NCBI GenBank assembly: GCA_023432885.1
Contig: JAEZEU010000353.1
Location: forward strand, 1-27,176
Origin: Pseudomonadota bacterium
GTDB lineage: Bacteria; Pseudomonadota; Alphaproteobacteria; Rhizobiales; Xanthobacteraceae
Direction: 5' to 3'
Length of the DNA: 27,176 nucleotides
The notes under the pieces were generated by a model that searched no databases, was not told the origin of the DNA, and worked only from the letters and a program-made list of their open reading frames with translations. Shown here in pieces: positions 24,694-27,176 of the stretch. Position 1 is the stretch's first letter. Each line of letters begins with the position of its first letter. The translations under genes and the position numbers were made by a program.

Positions 24694-24727
24694 AAGGAGA
24701 AAGCGGCCGGCTCAGGGCGCCGGCCGC
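24694..24727 (-). terminator. Intrinsic terminator-like hairpin after livK
   Basis: A perfect 9-bp GC stem (GCGGCCGGC / GCCGGCCGC, 24703-24727) with a 7-base loop is followed on the minus strand by TTTCTCCTT. It starts about 20 bases after the livK stop. It would end most livK transcripts and let a few continue, the usual way to make binding protein in excess. Confidence 0.7.
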
Positions 24728-24749
24728 CTCGGATAGGAGGTTGGCTCGC

Positions 24750-26015
24750 TCAGCCGCCCGCGCGCAACTTGGGGCAGTCAACCACTGTGCGCGATGGCAA
24801 CCCGAGGGCCTTGAATTGATCAGCCGTCATGCCGAGCGTCTGGTTCACATTCTCGGTCTTGGCGACCATCTTGCTCGTCATGTTGCCGTCTGGCCCATCG
24901 ACGACTTCGTTGACGAACACGGTGCCGGTTGCCTGCCGGTTTTCGTTCAATGTGATCTTGCCGACGGGGCTGGCGAGCTCGAGCTTGTTCAGCGCCGCCT
25001 TGAATTTCGCCTGCCCGCCCGAGAGATCGCCCCCAGCCGCTTCGAGCCCCTTTATGGCAGCGAGCGTCGCAACGTAGTAGCCGAGGCCGAACAGTGAAGG
25101 CGTGGGGAGCCGTTTGTCGGCGGAGAAGCTGTCCTGATAGAGCTTCACGTATGATGTCCAAGCCGGGTCGGTATCGTCGGCAGCAAAGGGGCCCGAGGTC
25201 GGCGTACCCTTCAGCACGTCCTTCGCCTTACCCTTCGCCGTCAGAACGGTCTGGTCGGCCATGATGGTGCCGCCGATCAGGCGGGTCTTTTCGCCTGCCT
25301 GCTGATACTGGTTGAGGAAGTTGATAGCATCCGTGCCGCCGAGGCCCAGATAGATCGCATCCACATTGTCCGGTAGCTGCGCGATGATGCCGCCGAAATC
25401 GGACTGGCCGAGCGGCTGCCAGAAGCGCTGGACGATGTCGCCGCCGGATTTGCAGAAGTCGACCGCAAAGCCCATGAAGTTGGTGTAACCGAAGGAGTAA
25501 TCGGCCGCGATCGTCGCCACGCGCTTCCAATTCTTCTTCTTCACGACGTAGCTGCCGAGACCGTAACCCCATTGCGAGCCGTCGAGATTGAAGCGGTAGA
25601 AGTTCGGCGCCGGATCGACCCAGGTCGTCTCCAGCGCGCCGGAAATGCCGTTGATCACCACCTTGTCGGGGATGGTCTTGGCAAAATCGCGCATGGCAAT
25701 GCCTTCCGAGCCGGAAAGCGGGCCGATGATGAAGTCGACGTTATCCTGCTCCACAAGCTTGCGGGCCATGCGGACCGTGGTGTCGGGCTTGGTGTCGGTC
25801 GGAGCAACGACGGTCTCGACCTTCTTGCCGGCGACGGTGCCGTTCACCTGCTTGAGAGCCAGCTCGACGTTGCGGACACCGTCCGCGCCGCCGGTTGCGA
25901 ATGCGCCTTCCAGCGCGACCAGAATGCCGATCTTGATGGTCCCGCTCTGGGCGAGAGCTGAGCCGGGCAGCAAAAGCGCGGCCGCAGCGGCCGCGCAAAG
26001 CAGAGACTTGCGCAT
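24750..26015 (-). CDS. LivK-type periplasmic substrate-binding protein
   Basis: Periplasmic binding protein of a HAAT/branched-chain-type importer, 421 residues. The N-terminus MRKSLLCAAAAAALLLPGS is a signal peptide with probable cleavage after ALA at residue 22. Mature blocks are TIKIGILVALEGAFATGGADGVR, then FIIGPLSGSEGIAMRDFAK and AADYSFGYTNFMGF, typical of type I binding proteins. No lipobox Cys at the cleavage site. The start follows a strong GAGGGAGGA site at 26022-26030. It is the first gene of the locus and is followed by a terminator-like hairpin. The ligand cannot be deduced; relatives bind aromatic acids, amides and amino acids. Confidence 0.93.
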   Translation of the reverse strand: MRKSLLCAAAAAALLLPGSALAQSGTIKIGILVALEGAFATGGADGVRNVELALKQVNGTVAGKKVETVVAPTDTKPDTTVRMARKLVEQDNVDFIIGPLSGSEGIAMRDFAKTIPDKVVINGISGALETTWVDPAPNFYRFNLDGSQWGYGLGSYVVKKKNWKRVATIAADYSFGYTNFMGFAVDFCKSGGDIVQRFWQPLGQSDFGGIIAQLPDNVDAIYLGLGGTDAINFLNQYQQAGEKTRLIGGTIMADQTVLTAKGKAKDVLKGTPTSGPFAADDTDPAWTSYVKLYQDSFSADKRLPTPSLFGLGYYVATLAAIKGLEAAGGDLSGGQAKFKAALNKLELASPVGKITLNENRQATGTVFVNEVVDGPDGNMTSKMVAKTENVNQTLGMTADQFKALGLPSRTVVDCPKLRAGG

Positions 26016-26351
26016 TGTTGTTCCTCCCTCTGACGCGAAAGGGAGAATCCGGTCTCACGCCGGACCTTCCCCATGCGCGCTCCTAGCGTGACCCTCCGGC
26101 CACGCCTTCCGCGAAAGGTGCAGCCCAAAGCTGAAACCGCCCATATCCAAGCGTCTCATTTTCGCGGGTCGTTAGCCCATAAGCTGAATGACCGGCGCCA
26201 TGTCCTCAATCCAGCCGGTAATCAATCTGAAAGCTGCCAAGGCTTTGATATTTTCGCTTTGATTGCTCGGCCGCCCCGACGGGGTGATCAAATGAGCATG
26301 ACCGCGTGTGGCTGATTCCCGTTGAAGAAGCCCGTCCGCGACTGAGGCGGC
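26016..26351. other. Intergenic control region of livK and left flank of the IS remnant
   Basis: These 336 bases hold no convincing gene. The part next to livK carries its ribosome site (26022-26030). Further up are an imperfect inverted repeat (26166-26192), an 8-base direct repeat GCTTTGAT (26242-26249 and 26256-26263) in a less GC-rich stretch, and a small CCCCGACGGGG palindrome near 26275. The livK promoter must lie here but no clear -35/-10 pair was seen. The end nearest the transposase probably contains the IS terminal repeat; its exact edge cannot be set without the other end. Confidence 0.5.
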
Positions 26352-26894
26352 CTAGATTGCAGCGCAAACGACCACCTCTCGGGCCGGTTTTGGCTGCGGC
26401 ATTGGGACCAGCTTAGCTAGTTGCCGGAGGTTCTGGGCGGCTGCTGCGAAGAGGAACTCGTCACGGGCACCATTCGGTCCACGTAGTCGCAGTCGGTCCA
26501 GCCTGAGAATGCGTTTGAGGTGAGCGAACAACATTTCGACCTTCCTGCGCAGTCGTCGTGATGTTCGACCTTCCCAGGAGTTTGCAATCGCACGCGCCAT
26601 GTCGCGGGCCCTCTCATGAATCGAACGAGGCACCTTTCGAGCAAGCGTGTTCGGGCAGCAGCGTGGCCTCAAAGCACAAGCGTCACAGTCGGCCTTGCTC
26701 GCTCGATAAAGCAACGTCTCGCCATCATTCACACGTGTCCCTGTTGTGGTCAGCGTCTTGCCGCCAAGACAGATATAAACGTCGCCGACTGGATCATAAT
26801 TGAAGTCCTCCCGTGCAAAGGTGCCGTCCTTGCGCGCCGATTTGTCGAAGACGGTCACGACAAGTGTCGTTCGAGACACCACCACGAAGATCAT
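26352..26894 (-). pseudogene. IS1182-type transposase, C-terminal fragment
   Basis: Remnant of a DDE transposase of the IS1182 type. From about 26850 to the stop at 26352 the frame matches the family C-terminus: VFDKSARKDGTF, YDPVGDVYIC, the zinc-like CDACALRPRCCP, KVEMLFAHLKRILRLDRLRLRG with the catalytic Glu, and ARDEFLFAAAAQNLR. The N-terminal two thirds, with both catalytic Asp residues, are missing. The 15 residues before the match (MIFVVVSRTT...) are hydrophobic and foreign, so the fragment is joined to other DNA. The frame continues upstream without stop to 27002. The element cannot move itself. It marks an old insertion or rearrangement at the edge of the catabolic locus. Confidence 0.85.
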
Positions 26895-27002
26895 GTTGGC
26901 GAGGAATCTGAGCGCGATGAATGCAAGCAGGAGCGCGGTGCCTGTTCTGTTCGACCGAACCAGGGCCGTGACCCGGATAGGCGAGCGCGAGCGCGCACAA
27001 GG

Positions 27003-27176
27003 CTAGTTCCTGGCTCTGATCGATATAGTTTTTAACAACGATTCTCTTTGCCGGGGCGAATGGTCCCAGCGAGAGATAGTTTTCAGCGACATGGCAGGGA
27101 CAAGCGCGACGAGCCAGGACATCGTCATGATCAGCACGCAGGAGCACAGAAACGCAATGAAGACCCATTCGCCGCG
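27003..27176 (-). CDS. Possible C-terminal fragment of a membrane protein (partial at window edge)
   Basis: On the minus strand, from the right edge to a TAG at 27003-27005, an open frame of about 57 codons begins with a strongly hydrophobic segment (WVFIAFLCSCVLIMTMSWL) and then a basic tail. Third codon positions are mostly G or C in the first half, as in real genes nearby. I do not recognise a family. Past the TAG the same frame stays open, has a second hydrophobic stretch, and runs into the transposase fragment. It may be a broken gene rather than a true end. Confidence 0.3.
   Translation of the reverse strand, partial: RGEWVFIAFLCSCVLIMTMSWLVALVPAMSLKTISRWDHSPRQRESLLKTISIRARN

Noticed and set aside
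24641..24781. Upstream extension of the alcohol-dehydrogenase-like gene to 24781
   Set aside because: It would run through the terminator hairpins and into livK, and the residues do not resemble the family N-terminus, which begins at the TTG at 24640.
26794..27168. A 124-codon minus-strand frame near the right edge
   Set aside because: No motif, poor third-position GC pattern compared with the overlapping frame that encodes a hydrophobic segment, and it runs out of frame across the transposase start.

Overview
The window is GC-rich DNA with rhizobial-style gene content: branched-chain-type ABC transporters, Cox-like molybdenum hydroxylase genes and an IS1182-type remnant. It most likely comes from an alphaproteobacterium of the Hyphomicrobiales (Bradyrhizobium/Rhodopseudomonas/Bosea-like); this placement is inference from gene content and codon use. 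Three blocks can be seen.

(1) Positions 1-3452, plus strand, are the tail of a denitrification heme d1 cluster. It holds nirJ (5' end outside the window), nirN and a CbiX/SirB-type ferrochelatase, each overlapping the next. The host therefore probably has a cd1 nitrite reductase (NirS) encoded to the left.

(2) Positions 3471-26015, all minus strand and converging on the nir genes after only 18 bases, hold 19 co-oriented genes that look like one uptake and catabolic locus. In transcription order they are: a periplasmic binding protein (LivK type); a degenerate iron-alcohol-dehydrogenase-family protein; an AraC regulator; LivH and LivM permeases; LivG ATPase; a LivF ATPase fused to a UPF0261/Tm-1-like domain; a PEP-hydrolase-family TIM barrel; a very long flotillin-like coiled-coil protein; two tandem CoxG-like SRPBCC proteins; FAD and 2Fe-2S subunits of a molybdenum hydroxylase; its catalytic subunit split into two genes; MoxR (CoxD-like) and VWA (CoxE-like) maturation proteins; an amidohydrolase; a metallo-beta-lactamase-fold lactonase; and a fusion of an SMP-30 lactonase with a cysteine-hydrolase (isochorismatase-like) domain. 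Most spacings are -8 to +25 bases. A plausible logic is: import a small, probably cyclic and perhaps nitrogen-containing compound; hydroxylate it with the Mo enzyme; open lactone or amide bonds with the hydrolases. The substrate cannot be read from the sequence. A 17-bp direct repeat with 20-bp period between araC and livH is a good candidate operator for the AraC protein.

(3) Positions 26016-27176 are a gene-poor end with a 5'-truncated IS1182-type transposase and a possible fragment of a membrane protein.

The most unusual points are the whole locus, the split Mo subunit with its Pro/Ala-rich tail, the LivF-UPF0261 fusion, the 44-residue (4 x 11) repeats of the flotillin, the SMP-30/hydrolase fusion with Ser at the catalytic Cys position, and the metal-site substitutions in the alcohol-dehydrogenase-like protein.
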